NCBI RefSeq assembly: GCF_003589595.1
Contig: NW_020654289.1
Coordinates: 7,356,192 to 7,420,191 of the forward strand
Direction of reading: 5' to 3'
Length of the DNA: 64,000 nucleotides
Origin: Hyposmocoma kahamanoa
Lineage: Eukaryota; Arthropoda; Insecta; Lepidoptera; Cosmopterigidae
Shown: positions 44,421 to 55,010 of the stretch, in pieces
Position numbering within the stretch: the stretch's first letter is position 1
How the letters are laid out: each line of letters opens with the position of its first letter
The notes under the pieces: model-generated
Told to the model about the DNA's origin: nothing
Databases searched by the model: none
What the model saw: the letters and a program-made list of their open reading frames with translations, nothing else
Position numbers and translations under genes: made by a program

Positions 44421-44760
44421 TATGCAACATGTATTTATATATTTATTGGTAAGTATAAGTATATTTAGGTATATATATTTCTTTATTATTTACAAATATA
44501 TATGTAAGTCTAGTACACCGTTATTTATTTATTTATTATTCGATACATATATATATATTATACTACTTATACGTTTCTGACTTTGGCACACTACCTCTTC
44601 TCCTTAGATTAGCTTTCCTATACCTCAAAGGTTGTCTGGAAGAGATCGCTCTTAGCGATAAGACCGCCTTTGCCCACATTAGTTTTAAGTTGTCTATGTA
44701 CTGTTTTTGTTATTGTATGTGAGCAATAAAGTGTATATCTATCTATCTATCTATCTTCTA

Positions 44761-44967
44761 TTACAAGATGTTATATAATAAGCTCATTTTATTGGAAGGA
44801 TGATAATTTTAATACTTGAAGTCGCTTAAAAATTAGTCTCAATTTTTTTAAGTAATCAACATTTAAAAAAAAGTCAAATAAATTACTTAACTATCTTATT
44901 CTAGTATTTTTCTTCTATATTAATATTACGACTACTTGCAATCAACAAATACTTGAACAAAAAATAA
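44761..44967. other. No recognised feature
   Basis: AT-rich flank of the LINE. Confidence 0.5.
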
Positions 44968-45008
44968 TAGGGGTTAAAGTATGAAATTGCCGATTTGTAC
45001 TGAAAATC
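44968..45008 (+). repeat. Terminus of a dispersed element, running into the gap
   Basis: TAGGGGTTAAAGTATGAAAT is repeated exactly at 63981-64000, in each case with AT-rich sequence to the left. It continues TGCCGATTTGTACTGAAAATC. The look is that of a mariner-type terminal repeat, but the element is hidden by N. Confidence 0.5.
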
Positions 45009-45408
45009 NNNNNNNNNNNNNNNNNNNNNNNNNNNNNNNNNNNNNNNNNNNNNNNNNNNNNNNNNNNNNNNNNNNNNNNNNNNNNNNNNNNNNNNNNNNN
45101 NNNNNNNNNNNNNNNNNNNNNNNNNNNNNNNNNNNNNNNNNNNNNNNNNNNNNNNNNNNNNNNNNNNNNNNNNNNNNNNNNNNNNNNNNNNNNNNNNNNN
45201 NNNNNNNNNNNNNNNNNNNNNNNNNNNNNNNNNNNNNNNNNNNNNNNNNNNNNNNNNNNNNNNNNNNNNNNNNNNNNNNNNNNNNNNNNNNNNNNNNNNN
45301 NNNNNNNNNNNNNNNNNNNNNNNNNNNNNNNNNNNNNNNNNNNNNNNNNNNNNNNNNNNNNNNNNNNNNNNNNNNNNNNNNNNNNNNNNNNNNNNNNNNN
45401 NNNNNNNN
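45009..45408. other. Assembly gap, 400 N
   Basis: Undetermined bases; the long open frames reported across it are artefacts. Confidence 1.
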
Positions 45409-46205
45409 CATTTCGAATTGAATGAACTTTATTACGGTCATTGATTTATTAAAATACTTAAAATAATTAGAACGCATATTTAAGTATCTATACAATAGAT
45501 TGAGATAATCGCTAGCTTTTACAAATCGTTTTAATAAAAGTTTGTTATAGCGGCAGCACTCACAGCCTTAAGACTACCCCAGCGGGTTTTGGGCAATTAG
45601 AAGCTTCCACTAATCGGGCCCATCTCGGAAATTGTTTTAAATGTACGCCCTCGCCGCTCACCACACTGCATAGAACAGAGTTCCTGCTTTAATGAAAAGA
45701 GTTCTTGCCTCTCTTATTAATATAATGATAATTTGAACTCGCCACTTGCGTAAGCACCTTAATTAAGGCTGTTCTACTTACTTATGGTATATATTATCTT
45801 GTCGAAAATATTTTAATTAAAAAAAAACTTTTAAGACACTCGTGAAAATTGAATACTTGGAACTTTCATTAGGGTTAAATTTAAAGCGAGTTGAAAAATT
45901 AAGTTAATTAGGTTAGAAGGGTTTGGCAAAAGCTGTACGACATTCAGGTTTCCTGTCGATTTTTTCTTTTGTAAACAGTTTTCAATTTATTTCTTATGCT
46001 CTTCTTATTAATAATTCTAAGCGACATACATTCACAGGCAATAAATTAGGGTTAAAGTCGAGTCTAAAGGTGATTTCATAACGCAAAAAATGAGTTGACC
46101 AATCAGGAGCTGTCGTCGCAGCTCCTGATTGGTCATATCAAGGTCGCGACATGACCTTAACAACACGATAAATTGCGGCAATATATTGCCAGAATTTTCG
46201 CATTG
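45409..46205. other. No gene; hairpin at 46096-46135
   Basis: TGACCAATCAGGAGCTG and its exact complement flank TCGTCG (17-bp arms). No ORF or repeat otherwise. Confidence 0.6.
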
Positions 46206-46437
46206 ACGGCCTCCGTGGCCGAGTGGCTTTCACACCGGTGTCGCCATCTCAGAAGTCCCGGGTTCGATCCCCGGTCGGGTCAGTGTAGAAAACTAACTTT
46301 TTTATATTGTTTCGGGTCTGGGTGTTGTACCATCGTTGTTTCCGATTTCCATAACACAAGTGCTTTAGCTACTTACTTTGGGATCACAGCAACGTATGTG
46401 ATGTTATCTAATAGTTATAATAGTTATTTATTGTGAA
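46206..46437 (+). repeat. SINE-C, best copy
   Basis: Head GGCCTCCGTGGCCGAGTGGC, B-box GGGTTCGATCCCCGGTCGGG, body TTTCGGGTCTGGGTGTTGTA and AAGTGCTTTAGCTACTTACT, ending near GATGTTATCTAATAG. The head alone could be mistaken for a tRNA. Confidence 0.85.
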
Positions 46438-47598
46438 TCCACTTTAACGCCGTCTCTAAGCCACGACTATCGCCAGTTAAGCTGTATATTCCACGAAGGA
46501 GTTGCATGACACCGTTTAATTTATAGCTGTGATCTCACTCGAGACGTACAATATCTAATAACACAAATACACTTACCTCTAGTTCACTGTACTGATAGTA
46601 GCCTGCGATCGCGGTCTGTGGTATATTGTACTTATACGTACATTGCGTCTCTATGGTCATTAGAAGTAACACCTTTATACAAAAGTAGAGGTACAGAAGA
46701 AATACTTCCGAAGACCTACCAGTCACCTCGCACCAGTTCGCATCCGCGCACTGTAGGAGGAGGTTCGTTCGTGGTAGTGCAGACGCGTCCTTAGCGGTAC
46801 ATGGATCAATGAATAGCGTAAAATGGGTGGGGTCTGTACGCTGCAATGAGTGTTCATTCTGTAATTGGTTAATTAAAACGAAAAGGCGTTTTGCTTCCAA
46901 ATATTATAGTGAACGGCTATGGAATGGAATTCTTTGCCTGCAGATTTGTCTCCTGAACTGTATAATTTGGGCCTTTTCAAGGGAAGAATGAATAGGCATT
47001 ATTTAGGTGCGTCTGCTCCATCATCGACCTCATTTTCATTTTCCATCAGGTAACGCACTTATTTATTAATTAAAAACAAGGAAAAAACGGTAGAACTGGT
47101 ATGTGGCTGTTCATGGTCGTCGTCTGTACGAGGATTTAAAAGCACAGACTGCAGATTTACACTCACGAAAAACTCATAATAATATATGTCTAAATACTGG
47201 ATGCCGTTTACGAAGTAGGTCATGGCCATTACCACTTGTCAAATGCCAAAATTAAATTATAAGAAGTGACAGGCTACACACACATACTTATACATTCGTA
47301 TCCCGATCCAATAGATTCTTGTGAGTGAAGGATTTCATAATGGCCATGTCATTATCTAGTATCGGTGCCGCTCCGCAGTCTGTTGGGCAGTGAGGCTGTT
47401 TTTAAACCCGCGTTTCTGCAAACATAGTAGACGCAAAAGCGAGGTAGCCGTATCAACATTCTTAACCAATTATTATATTGGACCCGTAGAACACTAAGTG
47501 ATTTTTTAATAAGTTAATGGTGTACCATTATCACAGAATAATGAAAAAGTACTATTGTGTAATTGGCAATGATTTACATTGCGATCTAAGTATAAGCT
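46438..47598. other. No recognised feature
   Basis: Unremarkable; several chance ORFs near 46535-46991. Confidence 0.5.
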
Positions 47599-47606
47599 GT
47601 TATAAT

Positions 47607-48084
47607 CAGAGACGGTCAAGCGCCCGGGTTTTATTCGGGTTTAAATCGGGTTAAAACCATTAACGCCCAAAATCGAGAACAAAAACTATTAATAACTAAA
47701 TATGTGTTGTAAGTCGAGTTTTGTTCAAATTTTATGATATTATTACAAAAGTTTATTGCTTTTTTTATCTAGTACGATTTGAGTTCTCGATTGAAAATCG
47801 CATTGAAATAAATCGACACCAAAAATCGTTACATTGTACATACGAACTTGAATCGATTTTCATAAATAGTGCATCCTTAATTATAAGAATTCACAGGATT
47901 GCAAGGTCGTTTTTGTTTGGAGTTACCTCTTTTTCGTCTAAAAAAGATTCTTTACCATATTCCGTATTCGCCGTTTCTGGCCACGATTTTGGTCGGCAAT
48001 GGGTTAAAAGCCGATGTTTTGGGTAAAAAACCCGGTTAAGACTCGGGTGGATTGATTGGGTTTTAACCCACTGCTCATCGTCTG
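47607..48084. mobile_element. hAT-like MITE
   Basis: Starts CAGAGACGGTCAAGCGCCCG. Its other end, reversed, starts CAGACGATGAGCAGTGGGTT. Eight-base flanks GTTATAAT (47599-47606) and GTTACAAT (48085-48092) differ at one base, as expected of an old hAT 8-bp duplication. Both ends carry CGGGTTTTA-type and GGGTTTTAACCC-type subterminal words. Only the first few TIR bases match well, so the class is tentative. The internal 101-codon ORF is not recognised. Confidence 0.55.
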
Positions 48085-48092
48085 GTTACAAT

Positions 48093-48627
48093 ACGTGTAA
48101 CGTGGCTACTATGTTTCTCACGGCCTTCAGTAATTTTAAAAGGTTAATAATTTTTCATTTATTCTTCCATATCGTGCTTTGCCTACCCGTATCATGTATG
48201 TATGTAGTCTGACCAGTAATCGAATCTCTCACGTAGTACCCAAGAGAGTCATTGCTGATCAAGAGGTCACGACTTTTTCTATATATAGACACTATTACGC
48301 TCCAATATTGGATAAAAATTTCCCCTGATATTTGAAATGTCTTTAGTGATTTACCGAATTTATTATTTTATTAGATTGCTGTGAAGGAGGTGCTTTCTAT
48401 CATTGCTAAGTGATGTGCAAATGTTATACTCGGTAATGTAAAATTGCTTACAAAACGGAATTGAAAACTTTATAAAAAGTATTTAAAATTAACCATAATG
48501 TACATATACATTTCTTTTTATTGAGGACAACTAACAAGTCATATACTTAATACATACAATTATGATTATATAATTTAAATGGAATGAATACAAAATATTA
48601 TATTATTTAGATAAAATCTTAAATATA
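48093..48627. other. No recognised feature
   Basis: Nothing placed. Confidence 0.5.
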
Positions 48628-48918
48628 CCTGGCTGAGTGAAGAAAAACTGTCATAGATGTCTCACAGATGGCGTTACGGCAAAAAAGTAGCTAAAAACCT
48701 AAAACAAAGATCTGCAACAAGTACATAGAAAATTTCGTAAGGTCTGCTGGTTCGTTCCGTAGCTCAGTTGGAGAGCGTAAGCACGGTATGTTGAAGGCGC
48801 TAGCTCAAATTCAGCTGGATCGAAGGATATTTTCTTAGTGTTGGATCTTTGTATTAATAATTATAACAATTATAACAAACTAGTGAAATAATTTCTCAAA
48901 AGAAAATAATAATTGAAT
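48628..48918 (+). repeat. SINE-B, plus copy
   Basis: TCACAGATGGCGTTACGGCA, head CCGTAGCTCAGTTGGAGAGC, weak B-box AGCTCAAATTCAGC, then tail CAAACTAGTGAAATAATTTC. Confidence 0.78.
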
Positions 48919-48995
48919 ATAGAGCTCCCAGTGAAAAAGTTCATCCAGGTATGCACCTTAGGTACTTATTACTGCCGCCAACAGTAACGTGAACA
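48919..48995 (+). repeat. SINE-A, 5' fragment
   Basis: AGAGCTCCCAGTGAAAAAGT, TTCATCCAGG and TACTGCCGCCAACAGTAACG. Confidence 0.65.
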
Positions 48996-48996
48996 A

Positions 48997-49272
48997 TACG
49001 CAAGTTAGCACCGCCGAGCTAACGTACGGCAAAGGACTACGCCTACTTAGCGATTTTTTCACAGAAATAAGCACTACCTCAAATATGGACCAAGACTACA
49101 TATCAAGCCTTCGCCGTACAATCAGCAACCTAACGCCCGCACAGCACCACAGTAACAAAAAAGTCACTTTCGTACACCCTGCTGTACAACAATGCGACAG
49201 GGTATTTGTACGCGCCGATGCTATAAGGAAGCCGCTACAACCACCTTACGACGGGCCGTACCTGGTACTAAA
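48997..49272 (+). pseudogene. Ty3/gypsy-type pol fragment, integrase C-terminus
   Basis: One open frame encodes STAELTYGKGLRLLSDFF, then SSLRRTISNLTPAQHHSNKK, VTFVHPAVQQCDRVFVRADA and RKPLQPPYDGPYLVLKR. This is the end of an LTR-retrotransposon integrase, where AELVYGxxLRLPGxFF, the HPDLxxCxxVFVRxDxVRxPLxPPYxGPYxV module and then KxxxV are usual (recalled). It binds DNA during integration in an intact element. The frame is cut by a SINE-D insertion, and no LTR or protease/RT part was seen nearby. Confidence 0.8.
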
Positions 49273-49425
49273 AAGACAACACATAGACAACCGCAAATTA
49301 CACCCAAACTCACGAAAGAAATAAATGTAGGCAATACAAATATTTCTACCGGCCCGGGAATCGAACCCGGGACCTCTGCGTGTCAGACAAGCGTGGTAGC
49401 CGTTCGGCCACGGAAGCAGTTATTT
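49273..49425 (-). repeat. SINE-D inserted in the pol fragment
   Basis: GACAACCGCAAATTACACCC, GGAATCGAACCCGGGACCTC (reversed B-box) and GTAGCCGTTCGGCCACGGAA (reversed A-box). It begins right where the pol homology stops. Confidence 0.82.
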
Positions 49426-49439
49426 AAATATTAATTTTC

Positions 49440-49900
49440 ATACATAATTTAGTGAGTCGCAAGTTGCATTATCGTTGGAAAGAGTTTTTTGAGACGAGGT
49501 CCCGAGAAAAAGGAATTTGATACAAAACCATGCAGTGTGAGCATCCTCGTGTTCCTTGGTTTGACCACGCAAAATTACGCAGGGTTCAAATTGTCAGCCT
49601 ACTCATACATAGGCTTTGTTCCGGACACGTTCCATTAAACAAATTTTTAAATATGATATGGAGGGTCAATTTTCCGAATAGCGAAGTGTGCAGAAATCCT
49701 GAGAATGTGTATAATTTGGTCATGGAGTGTGTTCGGACGGAACCTATCAGGGTGCAGTTGTTTGCGCAGGTTGGTTTTGATACATTTAATGTTGGGTGGT
49801 TTTAATCCGTTTTGTCTAGACCAAGAAGTAGTGCCGTGTAGATTTTGGATACGTGTTTGGTTAGGTAATATTTTGATTTATCTGTTTAGTTCTTAGGTTT
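49440..49900 (+). pseudogene. I/Jockey-type LINE C-terminal end
   Basis: Open frame 49530-49802 encodes PRVPWFDHAKLRRVQIVSLL, CSGHVPLNKFLNMIWRVNFP, NSEVCRNPENVYNLVMECVR and IRVQLFAQVGFDTFNVG. The PWF...RRxxxxxLLRLRSGHxPxN...SPNCExCGxxEDVxHxLMECVRN zinc-finger tail is a LINE C-terminus (recalled). Here the first cysteine of the finger is replaced by serine (NSEVC) and the histidine by asparagine (YNLVMEC). Upstream VSRKLHYRWKEFFETRSREK is collinear. Likely dead. Confidence 0.68.
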
Positions 49901-50770
49901 TCGCGAATGTTACACATAGCAAATGAAACTATTTTTTTGGGTCTAAATTGCGTACCTGTATACTTGATTCAATCCTAGAAAAATACCATACGTCGAAACG
50001 ACGTGTTCGATTTTGAAAAATCGGTATAATTCCTTCGTATTAAGTACCAGTGCACCCGCCGTTCCTGTCAACTCAGTTGACCCACAGAGATTGCAGAAGG
50101 CACTGGTGTCGCTTAGGTAAGTGGTGTACTTATCTAAATAATATACTTAAAATACGTCGAAGTGACATATGTATGGTTGTCTATTGCGTTAGTTTTTGAC
50201 TTTGGTGTTATCGTGTAATCAATAGGTTTTCGTGATTTGTGTGCGAATAAATATATTTCACACACAAGGAAGTATCACACAACTTCTTATTTTTTTACAG
50301 ACTATATTATTACAACAAAATTACGTGATTAGGTGTTGTAAAAGATGCAGAAATATCCCGGGTATTACAAGAATTGAGTGGCGAAGAGGTCGAATGGTCG
50401 GGTAGTGAAAGAGATGATGATATTTTACGAGACGACGTACAAAGTGACATCGAAGATCATGAGATAAGTCTGTCATTTGTACGTCCCACTGCTCGGCACG
50501 CGATCTCTTCACAGGCGAGGGTTTTAGGCCACCCCGTCCCAACCAGACAGCCGACCCCATCAAACTGTCCGCCACACTGGCCCAAGACTGATTGGGGATT
50601 TCACACGTTTTCTGATGGTTGTGAACCTTCACACTCACGGTCTCTGCTTGACAATAGTTGGTCAAACCATTATGCTAACACAGCTTTTTATATTTATTTA
50701 TTTAATGTTTTTGCACAATACATTAATGTACATATACCGAACTTAATGGCATAAGGCATTCTCTACCACA
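49901..50770. other. No confirmed gene; acidic frame at 50335-50520
   Basis: A frame reads VKDAEISRVLQELSGEEVEW, SGSERDDDILRDDVQSDIED and HEISLSF. Acidic, low-hydrophobic N-termini like this occur in piggyBac-type transposases, but no catalytic part follows and I do not assign it. A TTTTTTTACAG splice-acceptor-like tract lies at 50290-50300. Confidence 0.3.
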
Positions 50771-50839
50771 TTGTTATATTTTCCTTGATCTTCTTTATAT
50801 ATTACGCATGTATAAAGAAGAGCAAGGAAAATATAACAA
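50771..50839. repeat. 29-bp inverted repeat, one mismatch
   Basis: 50771-50799 (TTGTTATATTTTCCTTGATC onward) and 50811-50839 pair with a single T/G difference, 11-bp loop. Confidence 0.95.
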
Positions 50840-51294
50840 CAAACAACTTAAATATAAATTTTCGTAAAATGCCCTTGTTTATTACATCGCACTAATATTA
50901 CAATAGTGTTGTAACTCAAAATATGTGAATGTCAGGATTAAATCATTGCTGAAACCACAATTTGATTCTCTACACGTCAATAAAACCGTCGATAGAATAT
51001 TGTAAGAAACAATTAAAAGATATCTACTTAACTCAAAATGAGACAAACTTTATGAGAGCTAGTTCTAAAACATACAGTCCTTGCTCAAAAATATGAAATC
51101 ATTTCTTCCCTTTTATTTTTAAAGAATTGGGCCATTAGGAAATTGTTTAGATGTCAGTAATAAACTTTACTCTATACATAAATTTTAATTATCTTTCACG
51201 GGAATTGAGTATTCGTTTTTCATCGATTTTACAACATACACTTTTTGAGTTAATACACTATTGTATTAAGAGTGCGATATGAACGTATAAGGTT
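50840..51294. other. No recognised feature
   Basis: AT-rich; nothing placed. Confidence 0.5.
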
Positions 51295-51730
51295 ATACAG
51301 GGTGTAATCGTTAAGTGTAATTTCTGTTGTCCCGATTTTTTTCGTCCTATACAATGAAATGATTATTACATGAGTCAATCAAGAGAAAAAAAATATTCGA
51401 TCAATTTTATTCATTTTATGGACAACTCACACTCAACCAAATAATTGACTTTTGCCATTACATTTTAATTCAATTAAAAGATATTTTTATTACTAAAGTA
51501 ATTATAATACATTTATAGCAGTTTTGTTATCTGTTAACTTATTGTTACCTCTTACAATAGGAAAACAAAAACCTCTTTATAAATGTATGGGAGCGTTTAA
51601 TGTTAAAATTTTGATGCTACGTTGATTTACTCATTAGGTAACGTACTTTCAATATCAGTTTACAGCTTTTTGATATCTTTTATATTTATGGAATAAACGC
51701 CTGGGCACACTTAACGATTACACTCTGTAT
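51295..51730. mobile_element. Tc1/mariner-like MITE
   Basis: Terminal inverted repeats of 24 bp with one mismatch: ATACAGGGTGTAATCGTTAA on the left and, reversed, ATACAGAGTGTAATCGTTAA on the right. TA stands next to CAGGGTG at one end and CTCTG at the other, fitting a TA duplication. Interior AT-rich, no ORF. Confidence 0.78.
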
Positions 51731-52450
51731 AGAAAGCCCCGAAAATGTTATCCCTTCTACAGCAAAATGACTCACAACTGCGATAAAGTTAAACAAGCGA
51801 AGTTTTACCATTATTGAATGCAGTCCGAGGCTTAACTGCTGTACCCTTAACCTAAAACAGACGGTTTAATTAGATTGTGGTTTTGGACATGAAGATGATA
51901 AAAGGTCTGCAGAGGGTTGAAACATCTGCACAAATATTTTGTAATAAGAGGGTGACTCTTTATGTAGAGTAACACAAAAGAAACGTTACAAAAAATCTAC
52001 TAACTTCAAATACCACAACGAACCACTACATTAAAAAGAGATTTAATCCAAATAACAACTATGTACGCAATACTTTTTATTTATTTTTGTATTATTTTGT
52101 TTTGTACACAGTATTATAGTTACTTATTAATATCTACATTTATGGTTTATTTATACAATTACAACGTGAAAATTCTATATATAATTTTTATAAAATATTA
52201 TTATTGGTATGTGCTACCTATTGATCAGTTTGATATTTTAGTTTACTACTTAGAAAATTATTGATACTTAAAGTACTTAAAATTTGAATATCTAGTCAGT
52301 TATTTTTGGAGTCGATGCCAGCCAAGGTAAGAAAAACAAAGAAATACCTTATTGTATTCTAATGCTATACAGTTAGTATGTAAATATATTGAAGTTCAGT
52401 TCGCACCCTTAATAATAAAGTCGCGTAATTCTAAAAGTGATAATATTTAA
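51731..52450. other. No recognised feature
   Basis: A 67-codon ORF (52061-52264) is simply AT-rich translation. Confidence 0.5.
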
Positions 52451-52640
52451 CCGACTTCAAAAAGGAGGTAGTTTTCAATTCGACTGTATTTTTGATTAAT
52501 TTTTGTGTAAGTTACGCAAACCGAGTTTGATGATTATTTTTATTGAAAAGGGGGTAGTAATAGTCCTATTCAAAGTTGAAGAAAATATTCCATATCCAAG
52601 AGAGGTAAATTAAGGGATGAATCCGGTTTTGGATTTCACC
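52451..52640 (+). repeat. Repeat M copy
   Basis: AACCGACTTCAAAAAGGAGG, TTCAATTCGACTGTATTTTT, TTTGATGATTATTTTTATTG and GTTGAAGAAAATATTCC. Confidence 0.68.
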
Positions 52641-53336
52641 CACTTTCCGGTAACCGATTCCCATAAAACTTGTGAAATATAATTTCTTTTAGCAATTGTC
52701 CTAATACGTCAAATATTAATTTTAATATTAATTAATAGTTTTTACTTTTTCTATTATACATCTTCATCTCTTTAGTCTTTTCTTATTTCCTCACAATGTT
52801 TCAGAAAAATACTATACATGCCTCGGCGGGATTAATACAAGGCCTAATACTCATACTCGTCCAGCAATCACTTACTTGCAATAATATGCTATAATTATCT
52901 ACATTACCATAACATATTTTTTATTTAAACTTACACAGAAAACAGTACAAATAGCGGATTTAATATCATTAGGCATTCCGTGCCTGTTAACTGGAGAGCA
53001 GGGTTCAGAATAATTAACCAGCGGTGCATAACATGACAAGCTAAGATTAAAAACAGATAGGACCATTGTTCGTGTGATGTTTTGTGTGGTTAAAAGTATA
53101 ATAATAGCCTTTGCTTAAGCAGATATTCAGGCTTTTACTTTGTGATGAAATTCTTTATATTTCATGCTAAAAGTTGAATGAAGTGTTTTGACTAACTCCA
53201 ATAAAACTATCACAAAACATTTCTAACTGTAACAAAACATGAATATAACTTAATATGAATATAACTAATAATGTGAATATAACTTAAAGCCATAATAAAG
53301 TTGTCGTAGTGACACTCGTGTTATGTTATTATTATT
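52641..53336. other. No recognised feature
   Basis: Nothing placed. Confidence 0.5.
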
Positions 53337-53612
53337 ATTTATGAGACCAAGTGATGGGACGAGCAAGTCGTGCTCTTCGGGGTAAGCAATACGCCTGTCC
53401 ATAACAGTTGTGGTACCTCTCAGAACTTTAAATCGCAAAGATCTGAGAGGCACTCCTTCTGCGCCCGTCACCTTGAGGCATAAATTGATAAGTCTCATGT
53501 ACCTGTAATTTCGAAATCGGAATGCAGTAATGGTCACATTAGTGCTTGGCGGCAGAAATAGATAAGGTGACAGTAGTTCCCTGGACGAACTCTTTCACAA
53601 GAAGTTCTATTG
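53337..53612 (-). repeat. SINE-A, near full length
   Basis: CCAAGTGATGGGACGAGCAA to CTTTCACAAGAAGTTCTA, with the ATGCAGTAATGG/CACATTAGTGC stem. Confidence 0.88.
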
Positions 53613-53690
53613 GTCCTACCGAGATTCGAATCTGGGATCTCCTCGTCCAGAGCCTTTAGCAACCATTGAGCCACTGAGGTCATCCGCCAT
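53613..53690 (-). repeat. SINE-F tRNA-like copy
   Basis: CGAGATTCGAATCTGGGATC (reversed B-box) and CAACCATTGAGCCACTGAGG (reversed head). Confidence 0.6.
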
Positions 53691-53997
53691 GTTGCTTGTT
53701 ATTCGAAACAAGCCTTATTGGTAATGTTAACAAAGTAGACGGCTCACGTTATAATCATCAAAAGCATTGTATTTGAGAAACAAACACGAAACAAGGGCGC
53801 AGCGCAGTTACCTGCAGCATTCCCAAACAACGGGACTCAAATTTCAGACTGAGTTCTCGGCCGCAGCCGCTGCTAGCATTTGCATCTCATTGGAAATGCA
53901 ACCACTGTTGCAATACGAACTATTTTCCTTTACGAGGGCTGTTGGATGCGGTATTTTTCAGTTACAGGTTACACAGGTTTTTTATAATACTTTTTAG

Positions 53998-54045
53998 ATA
54001 AACGACACGCCTATTCATAACAGTTGCAGTGCCACTCAGAGTATT
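53998..54045 (-). repeat. SINE-A fragment ending at TTA
   Basis: AAACGACACGCCTATTCATA to GCCACTCAGAGTATTA. The copy stops at a TTA, where a GC-rich unit begins. 53691-53997 holds nothing recognisable. Confidence 0.7.
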
Positions 54046-54345
54046 AGGCTGATTACACATGGCGGCGTTTTTCGCTGTTGCAGCGCCGCAAGAGTTACAG
54101 CATAGTATCATAAAGAAAACCTTATTGGGTCTTTGGTCTAAGCCCTGGGATATAGATGGGTTGGTAAATAATGGTATAACAAATATATGTTGTATTGTAA
54201 GTCTAACTGCAGTACGCTTTTTATTTTTACTTCTTTTGGTCCGTGTGATGTAAACTTGGCCCTCCCCAGCCTCCATTTCACCGAATCTTTCCTCCTATGA
54301 TGTTTTTTATTCAATTCCTTTCGAAAGTTGTGCAACATCTAATTG
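54046..54345 (-). mobile_element. Possible Harbinger-type remnant
   Basis: Starts GGCTGATTACACATGGCGGC right after the SINE-A TTA, with a self-complementary CTGTTGCAGCGCCGC word. At the far end the minus strand encodes LHNFRKELNKKHHRR, which faintly recalls the MADF DNA-binding module of insect Harbinger elements. No second terminus was found. Weak. Confidence 0.3.
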
Positions 54346-54454
54346 TTTAATAGATGCCCAAATCTAACTTAGTAATTTCAAGATACGAGTATTAAATCTT
54401 CAGTGATTTTGCGCTCGTTCTATATATTTCATAGAAATAATTATTAGTTACCTC

Positions 54455-54585
54455 GAACCAGTCTCTGTTGCCTCAACGTCACTACTGACACTAATTCGAA
54501 TCCAGACGGATCGAAGGAAGTTGACTTTGTGTTTGTTCTATCTTTGTATCAATAGTAATGACTAAGTAGTGGAGTTTTTTCTGAT
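54455..54585 (+). repeat. SINE-B fragment
   Basis: AATTCGAATCCAGACGGATC (B-box region) followed by GTTCTATCTTTGTATCAATA. Confidence 0.55.
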
Positions 54586-54589
54586 ATGA

Positions 54590-54865
54590 CGCCATGCGCC
54601 TTGTGGTAAGCGACATGTCTGTCCATAGCAGTTGCGTCCCACTCAGAGCTTTAAATCACAAAGATCCGAGAGGCTCTAGCACTGTGCCCGTCACCCTGAC
54701 ATATAAGTTAACAATTCCTATGTGCCTATAATTTCACCAGCACCTTTACTCTTTCAAATCGGAACGCAGTAATGCTAACATTACTGGTTGGCTGCTGAAG
54801 TAGGAAAGTGGTAGTACTTCCCTGGATTAACTCTTTCACCAGAAGCTCTACTGCTACTAAATTAC
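54590..54865 (-). repeat. SINE-A, near full length
   Basis: GCGCCTTGTGGTAAGCGACA to AGAAGCTCTACTGCTACTA. Confidence 0.87.
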
Positions 54866-54894
54866 ATTTATTTGCTAAGTTTTATTGGAATTTA

Positions 54895-55010
54895 TCCCCT
54901 TATTTGCCACCCTTAGCGGTGGAATATTTTCATTATGGGATAAAAAAATAATCATCGAAATCGGTTCACTGTTTACATTACTGCTTGACGTCAGAAGTAG
55001 GTAAGGTGAA
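54895..55010 (-). repeat. Repeat M fragment and SINE-A scrap
   Basis: GCCACCCTTAGCGGTGGAAT and ATCATCGAAATCGGTTCACT belong to repeat M (minus). ATTACTGCTTGACGTCAGAA with GTAGGTAAGGTG is a SINE-A scrap. Confidence 0.55.

Larger units (their letters stand above)
40726..44752 (+). mobile_element. CR1/Jockey-group LINE, 5' truncated, recently active lineage
   Basis: Order: end of ORF1 (to 40985), an AT-rich spacer with a TTA tract (about 41390-41410), ORF2 with endonuclease and reverse transcriptase (41479-44420), a 3' UTR with GGTTGTCTGGAAGAGATCGC and TTAGCGATAAGACCGCCTTT, then GCAATAAAGTG and an (ATCT)n tail. ATCTTCTA occurs directly before (40718-40725) and after (44753-44760) and is a plausible target duplication, though it overlaps the tail repeat. 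The 3' UTR is one I associate with lepidopteran LINEs. Its clade (CR1 versus Jockey or Daphne) cannot be fixed by eye. Only three inactivating lesions are visible in ORF2. Confidence 0.88.

Noticed and set aside
44974..45495. Long open frames on both strands around 45000
   Set aside because: They exist only because 400 undetermined bases carry no stop codons.
46206..46280. tRNA-like sequences with A and B boxes (also 2758, 12673, 17805, 32100, 49360)
   Set aside because: Each recurs with a constant non-tRNA body or tail and mismatched acceptor stems, so these are SINE heads rather than tRNA genes.
47721..48026. 101-codon ORF inside the hAT-like MITE
   Set aside because: Not similar to any transposase motif; the element looks non-coding.
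50335..50520. Acidic frame reminiscent of a piggyBac N-terminus
   Set aside because: Low-complexity acidic similarity alone is not evidence; no DDD-containing part, TTAA ends or downstream homology.
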